64,000 nt of DNA, taken from assembly GCA_027484085.1 (NCBI GenBank), contig JAIXQF010000004.1, positions 774,162 to 838,161 on the forward strand, written 5' to 3'. The notes under the pieces are model-generated. The model was not told where the DNA came from. It saw nothing but the letters and a program-made list of their open reading frames with translations, and did no database searches. Below, piece by piece: positions 47,477-58,284 of the stretch; positions within the stretch are counted from its first letter, which is position 1, and every line of letters starts with the position of its first letter. This DNA is from Actinomycetales bacterium. Lineage in GTDB: Bacteria > Actinomycetota > Actinomycetes > S36-B12 > UBA5976. Position numbers and translations under genes: made by a program.

Positions 47477-49024
47477 TTACTTCACCTCACTTGGCTCTGG
47501 TTTAGAAACGGATGCCGGTACCTCTAGGCTACTTTGATTTTGCACATTTCGGATCTCGCGATTTACCAGCAAGGCTGGAAGCCCAGCTATCACGATTAAC
47601 AACAACGCATAAGGTGCAGCTGCACTAAAAGCATTAACCGAAGTTGCCGACCATAAACGAGTTGCCAGGGTTTCAATTCCAGTTGGTCGCAGTATTAAAG
47701 TCGCCGGTAGTTCTTTGATTACAGTAAGTGATACAAAAGCAATGGCACTCAGGATCCCGGGACCGGCGGCAGGAATCACAATTCGACGAAGTGTTTGTGT
47801 GGGATTGCTGCCAAGTGTCCTAGCAACTTCTTCAATTCCAATTGGTACTTGCGCAATAGGTACTTTGAGGACTGTGACGGCATTGGGTAAAAAGAGCGCT
47901 AAATAAGCCAGGAGTACCAAAGCACTCGTTTGGTAGAAGATCGGAACCGATTGATTAACCAGAAAGACGAACGAGAGTGCAACTACAACGCCGGGGAGTG
48001 CGTGAGTGATCAAAATGGTTTGCTCAATGCGCCTGGAATTACTTCCAGGGTAACGAACTACCAAAATTGCAATCGCGAGCCCAAAGAATGCAACTAGCAC
48101 TCCACCAGCCATTCCGTAGCTAATGGTGTTTATAAAAGCGCGAGAGATTTCGCCAAGGTTGGCCTTCGACTGGCCAATAACAGCCCAAAAGATAATGCTT
48201 ACGACAGGTATTGCCACACCAAGAATGAACCAAATCGTCAAACCTAGTTGTGCCATGAGTTTCCATGAGCCTAGTTTTGTTTTGAGCACCCGGAATTGGT
48301 CGATAGTTGTTCTAGGTTGAATCGTCCTGGTCCGATTTTCTAGATAGATCAAGAAAAGGGTGAGTGCAATAAGTATCAACGCCAGGGCAGCAGCAGAATT
48401 GCGATCAAAGCTAGCCCGGTATGCGTTGTAAATAGCTCTAGTAAAAGTATCAAATCTCATTAGTGATACGGCGCCGAAGTCACTAAGTGTGTATAGCGCC
48501 ACAAGTAGCCCAGACCCAAGTGCCGCAGATCTAATTGCTGGCCAAGTGATTGACTTGGCCACATTGAATTGGCTTCTTCCTAAAGTTCGCGCGACTTCTT
48601 CGCTGGCACTGTTATGGCGCCGCAACGCAGCAGTGACAGCCAAAAAGACATATGGAGTTGTGCTGATGCTTAGCACCAGCCAAGAACCAACAAAGCCATT
48701 GACTTTGGAAGATACCGATAGCCAGGCGTAGGCCAAAACGTATGAAGGTAGCGCAAGTGGCAAGATCGCAACTAACCTAAAAAACTTTTGAAACGAAATG
48801 TCCGTGCGGTAAACCAGCCAAGCTTGGGCAGTACCGATAGTCATGGCAGTCAGACAAACTGCTGTAGATAGCGACAGTGAGTTAGCTACGAGCTCGAGTG
48901 TTCTTGCTCGCAACACAGTGTCGGTTAGTTCGGTTATACCCATTTGAGTCGTTCGAATCATCAAATAGAGCAGTGGGAGTAACGAAACTAAAACACCAAA
49001 TGCCACCACTGCCTGAATCTGCAA
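47477..49024 (-). CDS. fbpB: Iron(III) ABC transporter permease (fused two-domain)
   Basis: 515 residues with about twelve membrane helices: two BPD-type permease halves. The EAA loops are visible in each half: EEVARTLGRSQFNVAKSITWPAIRSA and EEVARTLGSNPTQTLRRIVIPAAGPGI. This is the FbpB layout for ferric iron uptake. The TTG at 49024 is the first standard start, but the frame is open upstream through TKRLNQRPPLQ to a CTG at 49054 that overlaps the fbpA stop, giving a more normal positively charged N-terminus. Confidence 0.87.
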   Translation of the reverse strand: MQIQAVVAFGVLVSLLPLLYLMIRTTQMGITELTDTVLRARTLELVANSLSLSTAVCLTAMTIGTAQAWLVYRTDISFQKFFRLVAILPLALPSYVLAYAWLSVSSKVNGFVGSWLVLSISTTPYVFLAVTAALRRHNSASEEVARTLGRSQFNVAKSITWPAIRSAALGSGLLVALYTLSDFGAVSLMRFDTFTRAIYNAYRASFDRNSAAALALILIALTLFLIYLENRTRTIQPRTTIDQFRVLKTKLGSWKLMAQLGLTIWFILGVAIPVVSIIFWAVIGQSKANLGEISRAFINTISYGMAGGVLVAFFGLAIAILVVRYPGSNSRRIEQTILITHALPGVVVALSFVFLVNQSVPIFYQTSALVLLAYLALFLPNAVTVLKVPIAQVPIGIEEVARTLGSNPTQTLRRIVIPAAGPGILSAIAFVSLTVIKELPATLILRPTGIETLATRLWSATSVNAFSAAAPYALLLIVIAGLPALLVNREIRNVQNQSSLEVPASVSKPEPSEVK

Positions 49025-49050
49025 TGGTGGCCTTTGGTTTAGGCGCTTTG

Positions 49051-50067
49051 TCAGATCAAGCCTGCTTCGGTCAAGAGCTGGAGAGTTTGATCCAAGGTAG
49101 AAAGCTCTGACAAATCGATCTCAGGACTCCTGATCTCACTTAACTTCGGCAAACTAGCATCTGGCGAAATGTCTGAGGTTAGTGAGTATTCGTACGTGGT
49201 TTCAAGAAAGTATGTCTGTGCAGTTTCGCCCAAAAGCCACTTCGCAAAAACTAGCGCGCTTGGGTTTTCTGAGAGTAACGAAACTCCAGCCACGTTAACC
49301 AAGTTTCCTGAATCACCGTCAGTAAACCAAGACATTTTTGATTTCATTGCATCGGCGCCAATTTCGGCAGCCTTTTCAAACCAGTAGTAGTGGTTCAATA
49401 ATCCAGCGGCTACCTCACCGCTTTCAACTGCATCTAGAATCTGACCATTCTTTTCGTAAAGAACGGCATTCTCTTTCATAGCTGACAAAAATTCTGCAGT
49501 CTTTTCGTCACCTTCGGAAACTCGCATTCCTGTTATGAACGACTGGAATGAAGCATTGGTTGGAGCAATCGCAATCCGACCCTTCCAGCCTGGATCTGTT
49601 AGATCAAAGACAGACTGCGGCAAATCCGTAACCATTTCAGGGTTATAAGTTAGGACTCGGGCTCGTCCTGAAACTCCAACCCAAGATCCGTCTTGGGCCC
49701 GGTACTGATCTGGAACTAAATCCAAGACATCAGATGGAAGCGGGTAAGTCGTTGCTTCTTGACTAACGGCACCTAAAGCACCAGCGTCTTGCGACAAGAA
49801 GACGTCAGCCTTGGTGTTTGATCCTTCTTCCAAAATAGTGGCAGCCATTTCGGAAGATTCTCCATATCTAACGCTTACTTGAATGCCAGTCTCTTGGGTA
49901 AAAATTTCGATTAGCGGAGCTATCAAGGCTTCTGACCGCCCGGAATAGAGAACAATCGATTGATCGCTGTTCGAGGCATCAGGGCTGCTGGCAGTCTCAC
50001 TGGCGCAGCCCGTAAGTCCAAGTGATAACGCAACGATTGCAGCGGCATAAATCTTTGGCGTGGTCAT
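49051..50067 (-). CDS. fbpA: Iron(III)-binding lipoprotein of ABC transporter
   Basis: 338 residues. A lipoprotein signal peptide ends in the lipobox LTGC (Cys about 21), anchoring it outside the membrane. The mature part has IVLYSGRSEALIAPLIEIFTQETGIQVSVRYG, ADVFLSQDAGALGAV, and NHYYWFEKAAE with a Tyr pair where FbpA/FutA proteins bind iron. A GAGG ribosome site precedes the ATG. The perfect inverted repeat upstream (50087-50114) is a likely operator. Confidence 0.88.
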   Translation of the reverse strand: MTTPKIYAAAIVALSLGLTGCASETASSPDASNSDQSIVLYSGRSEALIAPLIEIFTQETGIQVSVRYGESSEMAATILEEGSNTKADVFLSQDAGALGAVSQEATTYPLPSDVLDLVPDQYRAQDGSWVGVSGRARVLTYNPEMVTDLPQSVFDLTDPGWKGRIAIAPTNASFQSFITGMRVSEGDEKTAEFLSAMKENAVLYEKNGQILDAVESGEVAAGLLNHYYWFEKAAEIGADAMKSKMSWFTDGDSGNLVNVAGVSLLSENPSALVFAKWLLGETAQTYFLETTYEYSLTSDISPDASLPKLSEIRSPEIDLSELSTLDQTLQLLTEAGLI

Positions 50068-50086
50068 TCAAATCCTCAGAGTAAGC

Positions 50087-50114
50087 ATTTATGCAACCAC
50101 AAGGTTGCATAAAT
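50087..50114. promoter_or_regulatory. 12-bp perfect inverted repeat between fbpA and thyX
   Basis: ATTTATGCAACC (50087-50098) and GGTTGCATAAAT (50103-50114) flank the spacer ACAA. It lies 20 bp before the fbpA start. The symmetry and place suggest a repressor operator, perhaps metal-responsive. It does not match the IdeR/DtxR consensus as I know it. Confidence 0.6.
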
Positions 50115-50201
50115 AAATAAGTAACTAAAAGGTAGCGAAAATCATGGGGTGGGTCAAATGGAAAATCTGATGGCAAAGTCAGGTTGGCATTACCTTCCAG
50201 A

Positions 50202-50207
50202 TACCCT
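50202..50207 (+). promoter_or_regulatory. Leaderless-type -10 box of thyX
   Basis: TACCCT, 7 nt before the ATG at 50215. It supports this start over the upstream GTG at 50149. Confidence 0.4.
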
Positions 50208-50214
50208 AATCAGC

Positions 50215-50934
50215 ATGGCACAAGAGATTTCCTTTAGAAGCGATGTGACTGTCGAGCTAGTTAAGCATTCGGCAGGTGATGCAGACGTTCTTTGGGCTGC
50301 TCGAGTTTCAACTAAAGGTGACCAGTCGGCGGTCGATGTTAATGCCGATTCTGCGGCATCTGCTGGACTGATTAATTACCTAATGCGCGATCGTCACGGT
50401 AGCCCATTTGAACATTCCGTCTTTACATTTTTTGTGCAAGCACCGATCTTTATGTGGCGCGAACATTTTCGTCACCGTATGGCCAGTTACAACGAAGAGT
50501 CTGGCCGCTACAAAGTTTTAGAACCAGTTTTTTATACACCGGGACCTGAGCGAAAGCTCATTCAAGTTGGTAAAGCTGGCGCCTACGAGTTTGTTGATGG
50601 CACTCCAGAGCAATTGGAAATCGTTACCTCGGAAACTAAAAAAGCTTGTGAAGTTGCTTATGCATCGTATGAGGCGATGCTCGAAGCAGGAGTTGCTCGC
50701 GAAGTGGCGAGAATCGTTTTGCCGGTAACAATTTACAGTTCGGCATACGTGACAATGAATGCACGAGCACTAATGAACTTCTTAAGCCTGCGGCGTAAAG
50801 CTGAAGGTTCGCACTTCCCGTCCTTCCCGCAGCGTGAAATTGAAATGGTTGCAGAGAAGTATGAGTTGGAATTTGAACGAATCATGCCACTTACTCACGC
50901 ATCGTTTGTGGCCAATGGTCGAGTTGCTCCATAG
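50215..50934 (+). CDS. thyX: Flavin-dependent thymidylate synthase
   Basis: 239 residues from the preferred ATG. It makes dTMP from dUMP with FAD and methylene-tetrahydrofolate. The ThyX motif RHRxxSxNxxSxR is at 86-98 (RHRMASYNEESGR); ALMNFLSLR and PSFPQREIEMVAEKYELEF are further family blocks. The open frame reaches to a GTG at 50149, but homologues begin near SFRSDVTVELVKH. The thyX-dapA-rnj order matches actinobacteria. Confidence 0.95.
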   Translation: MAQEISFRSDVTVELVKHSAGDADVLWAARVSTKGDQSAVDVNADSAASAGLINYLMRDRHGSPFEHSVFTFFVQAPIFMWREHFRHRMASYNEESGRYKVLEPVFYTPGPERKLIQVGKAGAYEFVDGTPEQLEIVTSETKKACEVAYASYEAMLEAGVAREVARIVLPVTIYSSAYVTMNARALMNFLSLRRKAEGSHFPSFPQREIEMVAEKYELEFERIMPLTHASFVANGRVAP

Positions 50935-50955
50935 TGAAAATGAATAGGTGAGATT

Positions 50956-51852
50956 GTGAACGCTGAAGCTTCATTCGGAACGGTACTGACTGCAATGGTC
51001 ACTCCGTTTACTGCTGATGGATCCAAAATCGATTACGATGCGGCAGCGGCGTTGGCCAACGATTTAGTAGATCTTGGCAACAACGGCTTAGTTGTTAATG
51101 GAACTACTGGCGAGTCACCAACTACGGACGAACACGAAAAACTGGAACTGCTGAAAGTTGTTATTAATGCAGTAGGGAATCGGGCCAAGATTGTTGCTGG
51201 CGCTGGTTCTAACGACACAGCACATTCAATTCTGTTGGCCAAAGACGCCCAAAAAGCTGGGGCGCACGGCTTGCTAGTTGTGACGCCTTATTACAACAAA
51301 CCTCCGCAGGCTGGAATTTATTCACACATGGTTGCAGTTGCAGATGCAACCGATCTACCAGTGATGGTTTACGACATCCCAGGTCGGGCTGGTGTTGCAA
51401 TCACCAATGAGACCATGCTGCAGCTTTCCCAGCACTCGAAAATTATTGCCAACAAGGACGCCAAGGGCGATCTTTGGGCTGCATCCCAAATCATGGCCCA
51501 ATCGGATCTTGCTTACTATTCGGGTGATGATCCGTTAAATCTTGCTTTACTTGCCGTTGGTGCCGTTGGTGTAGTCAGCGTCACGGGTCACATAGTTGCT
51601 GACCGTCACAAGTTAATGGTTGAAGCAATGCAAAACAACGATGTGAACACTGCGCGCGAAATTAATCGAACCCTAGTTCCGGTCACTGAAGGCATTATGA
51701 CCAGAGCTGGTGGCGCCATTATGGTTAAGGCCGCCCTTGACCAGCTCGGCAGAGTTGGCGGTGGATCGCTTCGATTGCCATTGATTCCAGCAACGGATGA
51801 GCAGCGTCGAGTTCTGCGGGACGATTTGATTAAGGGTGGCTTCAGTCTGTGA
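50956..51852 (+). CDS. dapA: 4-hydroxy-tetrahydrodipicolinate synthase
   Basis: 298 residues of a TIM-barrel aldolase joining pyruvate and aspartate semialdehyde, first step to lysine and diaminopimelate. VNGTTGESPTTDEHEKL and MVYDIPGRAGV (catalytic Tyr) precede the Schiff-base Lys167 in IIANKDAKGD. GTG start with AGGTGAG upstream; it overlaps rnj by 4 bp (GTGA). DapB is 6 kb away across the accessory transporter block. Confidence 0.95.
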   Translation: MNAEASFGTVLTAMVTPFTADGSKIDYDAAAALANDLVDLGNNGLVVNGTTGESPTTDEHEKLELLKVVINAVGNRAKIVAGAGSNDTAHSILLAKDAQKAGAHGLLVVTPYYNKPPQAGIYSHMVAVADATDLPVMVYDIPGRAGVAITNETMLQLSQHSKIIANKDAKGDLWAASQIMAQSDLAYYSGDDPLNLALLAVGAVGVVSVTGHIVADRHKLMVEAMQNNDVNTAREINRTLVPVTEGIMTRAGGAIMVKAALDQLGRVGGGSLRLPLIPATDEQRRVLRDDLIKGGFSL

Positions 51853-53534
51853 CATTTTCACAAATTGACCTACCAACTCCGCCGCCATTGGGCGATGACA
51901 CATTTCGGGTAGTTGCGCTAGGTGGCCTTGGCGACATTGGTCGCAACATGACGGTGCTGGAGTACCGAGGAAAACTCTTAGTTGTCGACTGTGGTGTTCT
52001 GTTTCCGGAAGAAACTCAGCCTGGCGTTGATTTAATCCTTCCCGACTTTGCCTACATTCAGGAACGCCTAGATAATGTAGCCGCGATTATTTTGACGCAC
52101 GGTCACGAAGACCATATCGGCGCAGTCCCATACTTATTGCGACACAAGCAAGATATTCCAATCGTTGGGTCTCAACTCACACTAGCTTTCGTTGAAAGCA
52201 AATTAAGAGAGCATCGAATTTCTGCATACACCCATGCCGTCAAAGAAGGCATGACTGAAAAGTTCGGTGACTTCACTGTTGAGTTCATCGCCGTGAATCA
52301 CTCAATCCCAGACGCATTAGCAGTTGCCATAACCACGGATGCTGGAACCATTTTGATAACTGGAGATTTCAAAATGGATCAGTTGCCGCTCGATGGCAGG
52401 GTTACAGACTTGAATGCCTTCGCACGTTTGGGCGACAAAGGCGTTGATCTCTTTTTGGTGGATTCAACCAATGCGGAAGTTCCTGGCTTTGTCACCAGCG
52501 AGAAAGACATCATCCCTACCTTGCAACAAGTTATAGGTGGCGCATCGGGTCGCGTGATCGTGGCGTCGTTCGCATCACATGTCCATAGAGTCCAGCAGAT
52601 TATCGATGTTGCAGTTAGAAACAATCGCAAGATTGCATTTGTTGGAAGGTCCATGGTTCGCAACATGGCCCTGGCCAGCGATCTTGGATATTTAACAATT
52701 CCAGGTGGTGCGCTCATTTCAAGCGATGAAATGACGGACCTTCCTGACAATCAGGCAGTTTTGATTTGCACAGGATCTCAGGGCGAACCTATGGCGGCGC
52801 TAGCACGCATCGCCAATCAAGACCATGCCATTTCAGTTGGGACTGGTGACACGGTCATTCTCGCATCTTCACTAATTCCTGGGAATGAGAATGCCGTATA
52901 CCGAATCATTAATGACTTAACTCGCCTTGGTGCCCACGTAGTTCACAAAGGAAACGCACTAGTTCACGTTTCTGGTCATGCGGCCGCAGGTGAGCTCCTG
53001 TACTGCTACAACATTGTTAAGCCAAAGAACGTGATGCCGATTCATGGCGAATGGCGTCACCTCCGAGCTAATGCTGATTTGGCTATCAAGACTGGAGTTC
53101 CGGAATCTCGTGTGATGCTGGCCGGAGATGGCATAGTCGTCGACTTGGTCAACGGAAAAGCCAACATAGTCGGGGCAGTGCCATGTGGTTATGTTTACGT
53201 TGAAGGTTCAACTGTTGGCGAGGTGTCGGAATCTTTACTCAAAGATCGCCGAGTTCTTGGCGAAGACGGATTCCTATCGATTGTTGCGGCGATTGATTTC
53301 GAGCAGCGAAAAGTTATAGCTGGCCCACAAATTCACGCGCGAGGCTTTAGTAAGGAAGAAAGCGTTTTCGAGGAGATCTTGCCAAAGATCAAATCCACCC
53401 TCGAAGTTGCCCTCGCGGAAGGCGTCACTGACACGCACCAACTTGGCCAAATGGTCCGCAGGGTAGCGGGCAAGTGGGTGGGCGAGAAGCATCGCCGACG
53501 TCCCATGATCGTCCCGCTGATAATTTCCAGTTAA
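51849..53534 (+). CDS. rnj: Ribonuclease J
   Basis: 561 residues of a metallo-beta-lactamase/beta-CASP nuclease acting in mRNA decay and rRNA maturation. LTHGHEDHIGAVPYLL (84-89 zinc site), ILITGDFKMD, the beta-CASP part with VASFASHVHRVQQI and CTGSQGEPMAALARIA, VSGHAAAGEL, and the C-terminal domain are present. GTG start coupled to dapA. It is one of two RNA-decay enzymes encoded here, with PNPase. Confidence 0.95.
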   Translation: MTFSQIDLPTPPPLGDDTFRVVALGGLGDIGRNMTVLEYRGKLLVVDCGVLFPEETQPGVDLILPDFAYIQERLDNVAAIILTHGHEDHIGAVPYLLRHKQDIPIVGSQLTLAFVESKLREHRISAYTHAVKEGMTEKFGDFTVEFIAVNHSIPDALAVAITTDAGTILITGDFKMDQLPLDGRVTDLNAFARLGDKGVDLFLVDSTNAEVPGFVTSEKDIIPTLQQVIGGASGRVIVASFASHVHRVQQIIDVAVRNNRKIAFVGRSMVRNMALASDLGYLTIPGGALISSDEMTDLPDNQAVLICTGSQGEPMAALARIANQDHAISVGTGDTVILASSLIPGNENAVYRIINDLTRLGAHVVHKGNALVHVSGHAAAGELLYCYNIVKPKNVMPIHGEWRHLRANADLAIKTGVPESRVMLAGDGIVVDLVNGKANIVGAVPCGYVYVEGSTVGEVSESLLKDRRVLGEDGFLSIVAAIDFEQRKVIAGPQIHARGFSKEESVFEEILPKIKSTLEVALAEGVTDTHQLGQMVRRVAGKWVGEKHRRRPMIVPLIISS

Positions 53535-53605
53535 TTCAGCAATCCGGTCAATTTAATTCCGACACGCCGCGCCTCTTGGTGCCAGTGTTACTGGAGTGTT
53601 TCGCA

Positions 53606-53611
53606 TATATT
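53606..53611 (+). promoter_or_regulatory. Leaderless-type -10 box of ftsK
   Basis: TATATT, 6 nt before the ATG at 53618, with no ribosome site between. Confidence 0.5.
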
Positions 53612-53617
53612 TGTTAT

Positions 53618-56266
53618 ATGGCTTCCCCGTCGTCGGCAAAGACTCGTCCGCGTACCTCAGCAACATCCCGTCCACAGGGAAGAAATTCATCTTCTGGGCG
53701 CGCGCCAGTTAAAGCACGCAAGAATTCAAAGCCTTCAGCCTTAACCACTGCTTTGCATGGCCTACAGAAATTCGTAACGGCAGTCTGGCTAGGAATCGCC
53801 AATGTCATTGGAGCTATCGCGCGCGGAATCGGCAAGAGTGCCCGTGACCTCGATCCAGCTCATCGACGCGACGGACTAGGCCTCATTTATCTTTCGCTAG
53901 CAATAATTGTTTCGTCTGTGATTTGGTTTGATGTCACAGGATTTGTTTCGGGTGTAGTTACGAGTGTTGTAACCGGAGCAATTGGAATCTTTGACGTGCT
54001 AGCCCCAGTTGCACTTCTTGCAATTGCAGTTCAAATTTTGCGCCATCCAGATACACCTTCTCAAAAGAAGGGTCGGTTAACTATTGGTTGGACATTGCTT
54101 TCGTTGAGCCTTATGGGCATCGTGCACATCAACCGTGGCAACCCAATTCCATCTTCCGGCGCAACGGCAATGCGCGAAGCATCTGGCTGGATTGGCTGGG
54201 CAATTACCGCGCCATTTGTTAGTGCCGTCGGAACCATCGTCACTGTCCTACTGCTACTTGTTATCGCTTTCTTCTCTGTCTTGATCATTACCGCAACCCC
54301 TATTAACGCGATTCCAGTTCGAGTTCGTGCGATCACTGCAAAGTTCAATCGTGCGCCAATCGCAAATGAGTCAAATGAATCAGAAATGACTCACCCAAAT
54401 GTTGATGCGATTACCGCAGCCCAGGCTCAGTTAGCTCTCGATCTTTCAGTTGCTCCGAATCGCACTTTGTTTAGTAGATTGCGGCGGAAGAGCTCAACGA
54501 CTGCTGAAATTGATCCGGCTTTGGCCATTGGTCAACTTGCTGGGGATACCCCGTTTGCAACTCCAGTAGTTAGTAATGCTGTAGCTGAGGAAGCAATTGA
54601 GCCGGTTGCGCAGGTTCAAGATATCACTCAAATGAACACCATCGCTGTTGATGTTATGGCTCCAGTTGTATCGAATGACACGCAAGCAGTTTCGGTAGAG
54701 GTTGGAACGCTAAAGGCCGCTGCTAATGTCGCTCCATCGCAACCAGCTTCAATGCTGGATGTTAAGCCAGCAAAACCAGAGCAGTTACAGTTTGTTTCCG
54801 CTTCAAACTACAAGTTGCCTAGCGAATCCCTACTTAAGCCAGGTGCAAAACCAAAGGCTCGAACTGCCGCAAACGATGCAGTGATTGAAGCGTTAACTCA
54901 AGTTCTCGAACAGTTCGACATTGATGCCAAAGTTACTGGCTTCCAGCGTGGACCAACTGTAACCCGGTACGAAGTGGAACTTGGGCCAAAGGTAAAGGTT
55001 GAACGCGTTACTGCGCTTAGCAAAAACATTGCCTATGCAGTTGCGAGCGCGGATGTTCGGATTCTTTCACCAATTCCTGGCAAGAGTGCAATCGGAATTG
55101 AAATTCCTAACACTGATCGTGAAGTAGTTTCTTTGGGCGACGTTATGCGCAGTGGAGAAGCCGCCGGTGATGAACATCCGATGCTCGTTGGCTTGGGCAA
55201 AGATGTCGAAGGTGGTTTTACTGTCGCAAACCTTGCAAAGATGCCGCACTTGTTGGTTGCTGGTGCGACTGGTGCCGGTAAGTCAGGTTGCATGAATGCA
55301 TTGATCACTTCGATCTTGATGCGGGCAACCCCTGACGAGGTGCGCATGATTTTGATTGACCCTAAGCGCGTTGAGCTAACAGCCTACGAAGGTATCCCGC
55401 ATTTGATTAGCCCGATCATTACTAACCCGAAGAAGGCTGCTGAGGCTCTTGCTTGGGTCGTTAAGGAAATGGAAGCTCGTTATGACGATTTAGCCGCATA
55501 TGGCTTCCGTCATGTTGATGATTTCAATAAGGCAGTTAGAGGCGGAAAGGTATCCCCACCGCCAGGATCTGAACGGGTTTTGCGTCCATATCCATACTTA
55601 CTTGTCGTAGTTGACGAATTGGCTGACCTAATGATGGTTGCACCTCGAGATGTAGAAGATTCGGTAGTTCGCATTACCCAGTTGGCAAGAGCGGCAGGCA
55701 TCCACTTGGTACTTGCGACCCAGCGTCCGTCGGTAGATGTGGTCACAGGTTTGATTAAGGCAAACGTACCTAGCCGCCTTGCTTTCTCTACTTCAAGTTT
55801 GGCTGACAGTCGCGTGATTTTGGATCAACCAGGTGCTGAGAAGCTAGTTGGCCAAGGCGATGGACTGTTCTTGCCAATGGGAACATCTAAGCCAATTCGC
55901 ATCCAGTGTTCATGGGTGACTGAGGCCGAAATTCGTGCCGTGGTAGCTCATGCCAAGGGTCAGATGGCTCCCCAATATCGCGAAGATATAGTCGCTCCGA
56001 TTACTGCTTCAAGAGAAGTTGATGGGGATATTGGCAATGATCTTGATGACTTACTCGCAGCTGTTGAATTAGTTGTCTCAACGCAATTTGGATCAACTTC
56101 CATGCTGCAACGTAAGCTCCGCATTGGATTTGCCAAAGCAGGACGCCTGATGGATCTTATGGAATCTCGAAACATCGTTGGTCCATCCGAAGGCTCCAAG
56201 GCCCGTGAAGTATTAGTAACTGCGGAAGATCTTGCGGGAACAATTGCTTTGATTCGCGGCGAGTAG
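53618..56266 (+). CDS. ftsK: DNA translocase FtsK
   Basis: 882 residues. A basic Ser/Pro-rich N-terminus is followed by four membrane helices (about 85-230), an acidic Ala/Val-rich linker (about 240-400), and the motor. Walker A is GATGAGKSG (549-557), Walker [13 protein letters not shown], and [24 protein letters not shown] follows. A gamma winged-helix domain closes the protein ([40 protein letters not shown]). It would move chromosomes through the septum and activate XerD, encoded at 59.5 kb. The open frame extends into rnj; the ATG at 53618 has a promoter-like box. Confidence 0.95.
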   Translation: MASPSSAKTRPRTSATSRPQGRNSSSGRAPVKARKNSKPSALTTALHGLQKFVTAVWLGIANVIGAIARGIGKSARDLDPAHRRDGLGLIYLSLAIIVSSVIWFDVTGFVSGVVTSVVTGAIGIFDVLAPVALLAIAVQILRHPDTPSQKKGRLTIGWTLLSLSLMGIVHINRGNPIPSSGATAMREASGWIGWAITAPFVSAVGTIVTVLLLLVIAFFSVLIITATPINAIPVRVRAITAKFNRAPIANESNESEMTHPNVDAITAAQAQLALDLSVAPNRTLFSRLRRKSSTTAEIDPALAIGQLAGDTPFATPVVSNAVAEEAIEPVAQVQDITQMNTIAVDVMAPVVSNDTQAVSVEVGTLKAAANVAPSQPASMLDVKPAKPEQLQFVSASNYKLPSESLLKPGAKPKARTAANDAVIEALTQVLEQFDIDAKVTGFQRGPTVTRYEVELGPKVKVERVTALSKNIAYAVASADVRILSPIPGKSAIGIEIPNTDREVVSLGDVMRSGEAAGDEHPMLVGLGKDVEGGFTVANLAKMPHLLVAGATGAGKSGCMNALITSILMRATPDEVRMILIDPKRVELTAYEGIPHLISPIITNPKKAAEALAWVVKEMEARYDDLAAYGFRHVDDFNKAVRGGKVSPPPGSERVLRPYPYLLVVVDELADLMMVAPRDVEDSVVRITQLARAAGIHLVLATQRPSVDVVTGLIKANVPSRLAFSTSSLADSRVILDQPGAEKLVGQGDGLFLPMGTSKPIRIQCSWVTEAEIRAVVAHAKGQMAPQYREDIVAPITASREVDGDIGNDLDDLLAAVELVVSTQFGSTSMLQRKLRIGFAKAGRLMDLMESRNIVGPSEGSKAREVLVTAEDLAGTIALIRGE

Positions 56267-56276
56267 GCTTCACAGC

Positions 56277-57659
56277 GTGACCGCTAATCCTCGTGTATCC
56301 ATTGTTTCGCTTGGTTGCTCGCGCAACGATGTTGATTCGGAAGAACTAGCTGGCAGACTTTCGGCAGACGGTTGGAATTTAGTCGGTGACGGCGAAGCAA
56401 CTGACTTAGTTCTCGTCAACACTTGCGGATTCATTGAACAGGCGAAAAAGGACTCGATAGATACCATTCTGGAAGCCAGCGAGCTTCTGGCCGGAAATGG
56501 AAAAGTCGTCGCCGTTGGTTGCCTAGCGCAAAGGTATGGCAAAGAACTTGCGGCTGAACTGCCTGAGGCAGATGCGGTATTGAGTTTTGATGACTACGCA
56601 GAAATCGGTACCACGCTCAGAAAAGTTTTAGCGGGTGAAACGATCGCCGCGCACACTCCAGGCGATCGCCGAAAACTCCTTCCGATTTCCCCAGTTGATC
56701 GTCAGTCTGTGTCATCTGAAGTTTCAACGCCTGGCATGGGTCCGCACGTCTATCGCAAACGCCTGGAGTCCACACCTTGGGCTCCGCTAAAGATTGCTTC
56801 CGGTTGTGATCGCAGATGTACGTTCTGTGCGATTCCGGCTTTTCGTGGATCTTTTGTTTCTCGAGATCCTGGTGAGATTTTTGAGGAAGCGGCCTGGCTT
56901 GGTGAAAACGGTGTTCGCGAACTGCTTTTAGTTAGCGAAAACTCAACTTCCTACGGTAAGGACTTAGGGGATTTAAGGCTCCTTGAAAAGTTGCTGCCGT
57001 TACTGGTTCAACCTGAAGGCATTGAATGGGTGCGAGTTTCATATTTACAGCCAGCCGAAATGCGTCCCGATCTGATTAGCGTCATCGCAAATACTCCAGG
57101 AATCGTTCCATACTTTGACCTTTCGTTTCAGCATGCCAGTAACTCTGTGTTGAGGCGTATGAAGCGATTTGGTGGAACCGACAGTTTCTTAGATCTGTTA
57201 AGTGCAATCAGACTGCATAACCCTATTGCGGGGGCCAGGACAAACTTTATTGTTGGATTCCCTGGAGAGACCGAAGCCGATGTTGCTGAGTTAATAAGTT
57301 TCATTGAGGGCGCCCAACTAGATGCTGTCGGCGTTTTTGGTTATTCCGACGAAGATGGCACTGCTGCGGTAAAGCTAGATAATCACTTACCTGAACATGA
57401 AGTGCAGGCAAGGCTTGAAGCGGTTAGCAAAGTCGCACTGCGAATTAGTGAAGACGTTGCGCGAAGTCGAATCGGCCAGGAGGTTTCGGTTTTGATTGAA
57501 GAGACTGGCAATCATGGTCGCAGCGCACATCAAGGTCCTGAAGTTGATGGAGCAACAACGGTGGCTTCGGATGAAAACTTGGCAGTCGGTGAAATTGTTA
57601 AGGCAATTGTTGTTGACTCAGATGGTGTGGACTTAGTTGCAAAGTTGATTTCTGCATGA
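56277..57659 (+). CDS. rimO: Ribosomal protein S12 methylthiotransferase
   Basis: 460 residues of a radical-SAM methylthiotransferase. The N-terminal cluster domain begins [16 protein letters not shown] (Cys14), the form seen in RimO rather than MiaB. The radical-SAM cluster is CDRRCTFC (Cys177, 181, 184), and a TRAM domain ends the protein. It modifies an Asp of S12. GTG start, 10 bp after ftsK; overlaps pgsA by 4 bp. Confidence 0.93.
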   Translation: MTANPRVSIVSLGCSRNDVDSEELAGRLSADGWNLVGDGEATDLVLVNTCGFIEQAKKDSIDTILEASELLAGNGKVVAVGCLAQRYGKELAAELPEADAVLSFDDYAEIGTTLRKVLAGETIAAHTPGDRRKLLPISPVDRQSVSSEVSTPGMGPHVYRKRLESTPWAPLKIASGCDRRCTFCAIPAFRGSFVSRDPGEIFEEAAWLGENGVRELLLVSENSTSYGKDLGDLRLLEKLLPLLVQPEGIEWVRVSYLQPAEMRPDLISVIANTPGIVPYFDLSFQHASNSVLRRMKRFGGTDSFLDLLSAIRLHNPIAGARTNFIVGFPGETEADVAELISFIEGAQLDAVGVFGYSDEDGTAAVKLDNHLPEHEVQARLEAVSKVALRISEDVARSRIGQEVSVLIEETGNHGRSAHQGPEVDGATTVASDENLAVGEIVKAIVVDSDGVDLVAKLISA

Positions 57660-58246
57660 CACAGATGCCAATGCCAGATCATTTAGGCGACCCAAGTAAT
57701 GAAGTGCCGGTTCTAAACATTCCAAACCTACTTACTGTTGCCAGGTTGCTTATGGTTCCAGTTTTTGGCTATTTAGTCCTGACCGTAGATCAAACAATAA
57801 ATGTGCAGTGGGCGAGTGCGACGGTTTTCTTAATCGCTGCCGTTACTGATCTTGTTGATGGAGTTTGGGCTAGGCGATATGGCCTGGTGACAAATTTTGG
57901 AAAGATTGCAGATCCGATCGCAGACAAAGCACTTATTGGAACTGCACTAGTTGCACTTTCAATCCAAGCGGAAATTTCTTGGTGGGTCACCGGCATCATT
58001 ATCTTTAGAGAAGTTGCAATTACGTTTTTGAGATTCTGGGTAATCAAGCACGGAGTAATTCCTGCAAGCCGCGGCGGAAAAGTAAAGACAGTAAGCCAGA
58101 TAGTGGCGATTGTCGCTTTCTTGATTCCAATTCACGGCTGGGTGGACATGGTGGCTCAAATGTCACTTGGCGTTGCCTTGGCGTTAACAATTACCACGGG
58201 CATTGATTATGTATTGAAAGCACGCATTCGCCCGCAGGCTAGTTAG
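57656..58246 (+). CDS. pgsA: CDP-diacylglycerol-glycerol-3-phosphate phosphatidyltransferase
   Basis: 196 residues with about five membrane helices. It makes phosphatidylglycerol phosphate from CDP-diacylglycerol. The catalytic motif is canonical: DLVDGVWAR, then [30 protein letters not shown] at the N-terminus is typical of PgsA. ATGA overlap with rimO. It contrasts with the altered motif of the related enzyme at 15.4 kb. Confidence 0.92.
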   Translation: MTQMPMPDHLGDPSNEVPVLNIPNLLTVARLLMVPVFGYLVLTVDQTINVQWASATVFLIAAVTDLVDGVWARRYGLVTNFGKIADPIADKALIGTALVALSIQAEISWWVTGIIIFREVAITFLRFWVIKHGVIPASRGGKVKTVSQIVAIVAFLIPIHGWVDMVAQMSLGVALALTITTGIDYVLKARIRPQAS

Positions 58247-58284
58247 TACTCTTGTCACATGGTTTCAACACAGAGAGTTAATGC

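Noticed and set aside
50087-50114. IdeR/DtxR iron box
   Set aside because: Symmetry and place fit an operator, but the half-site ATGCAACC differs from the TTAGGTTAG-type consensus.
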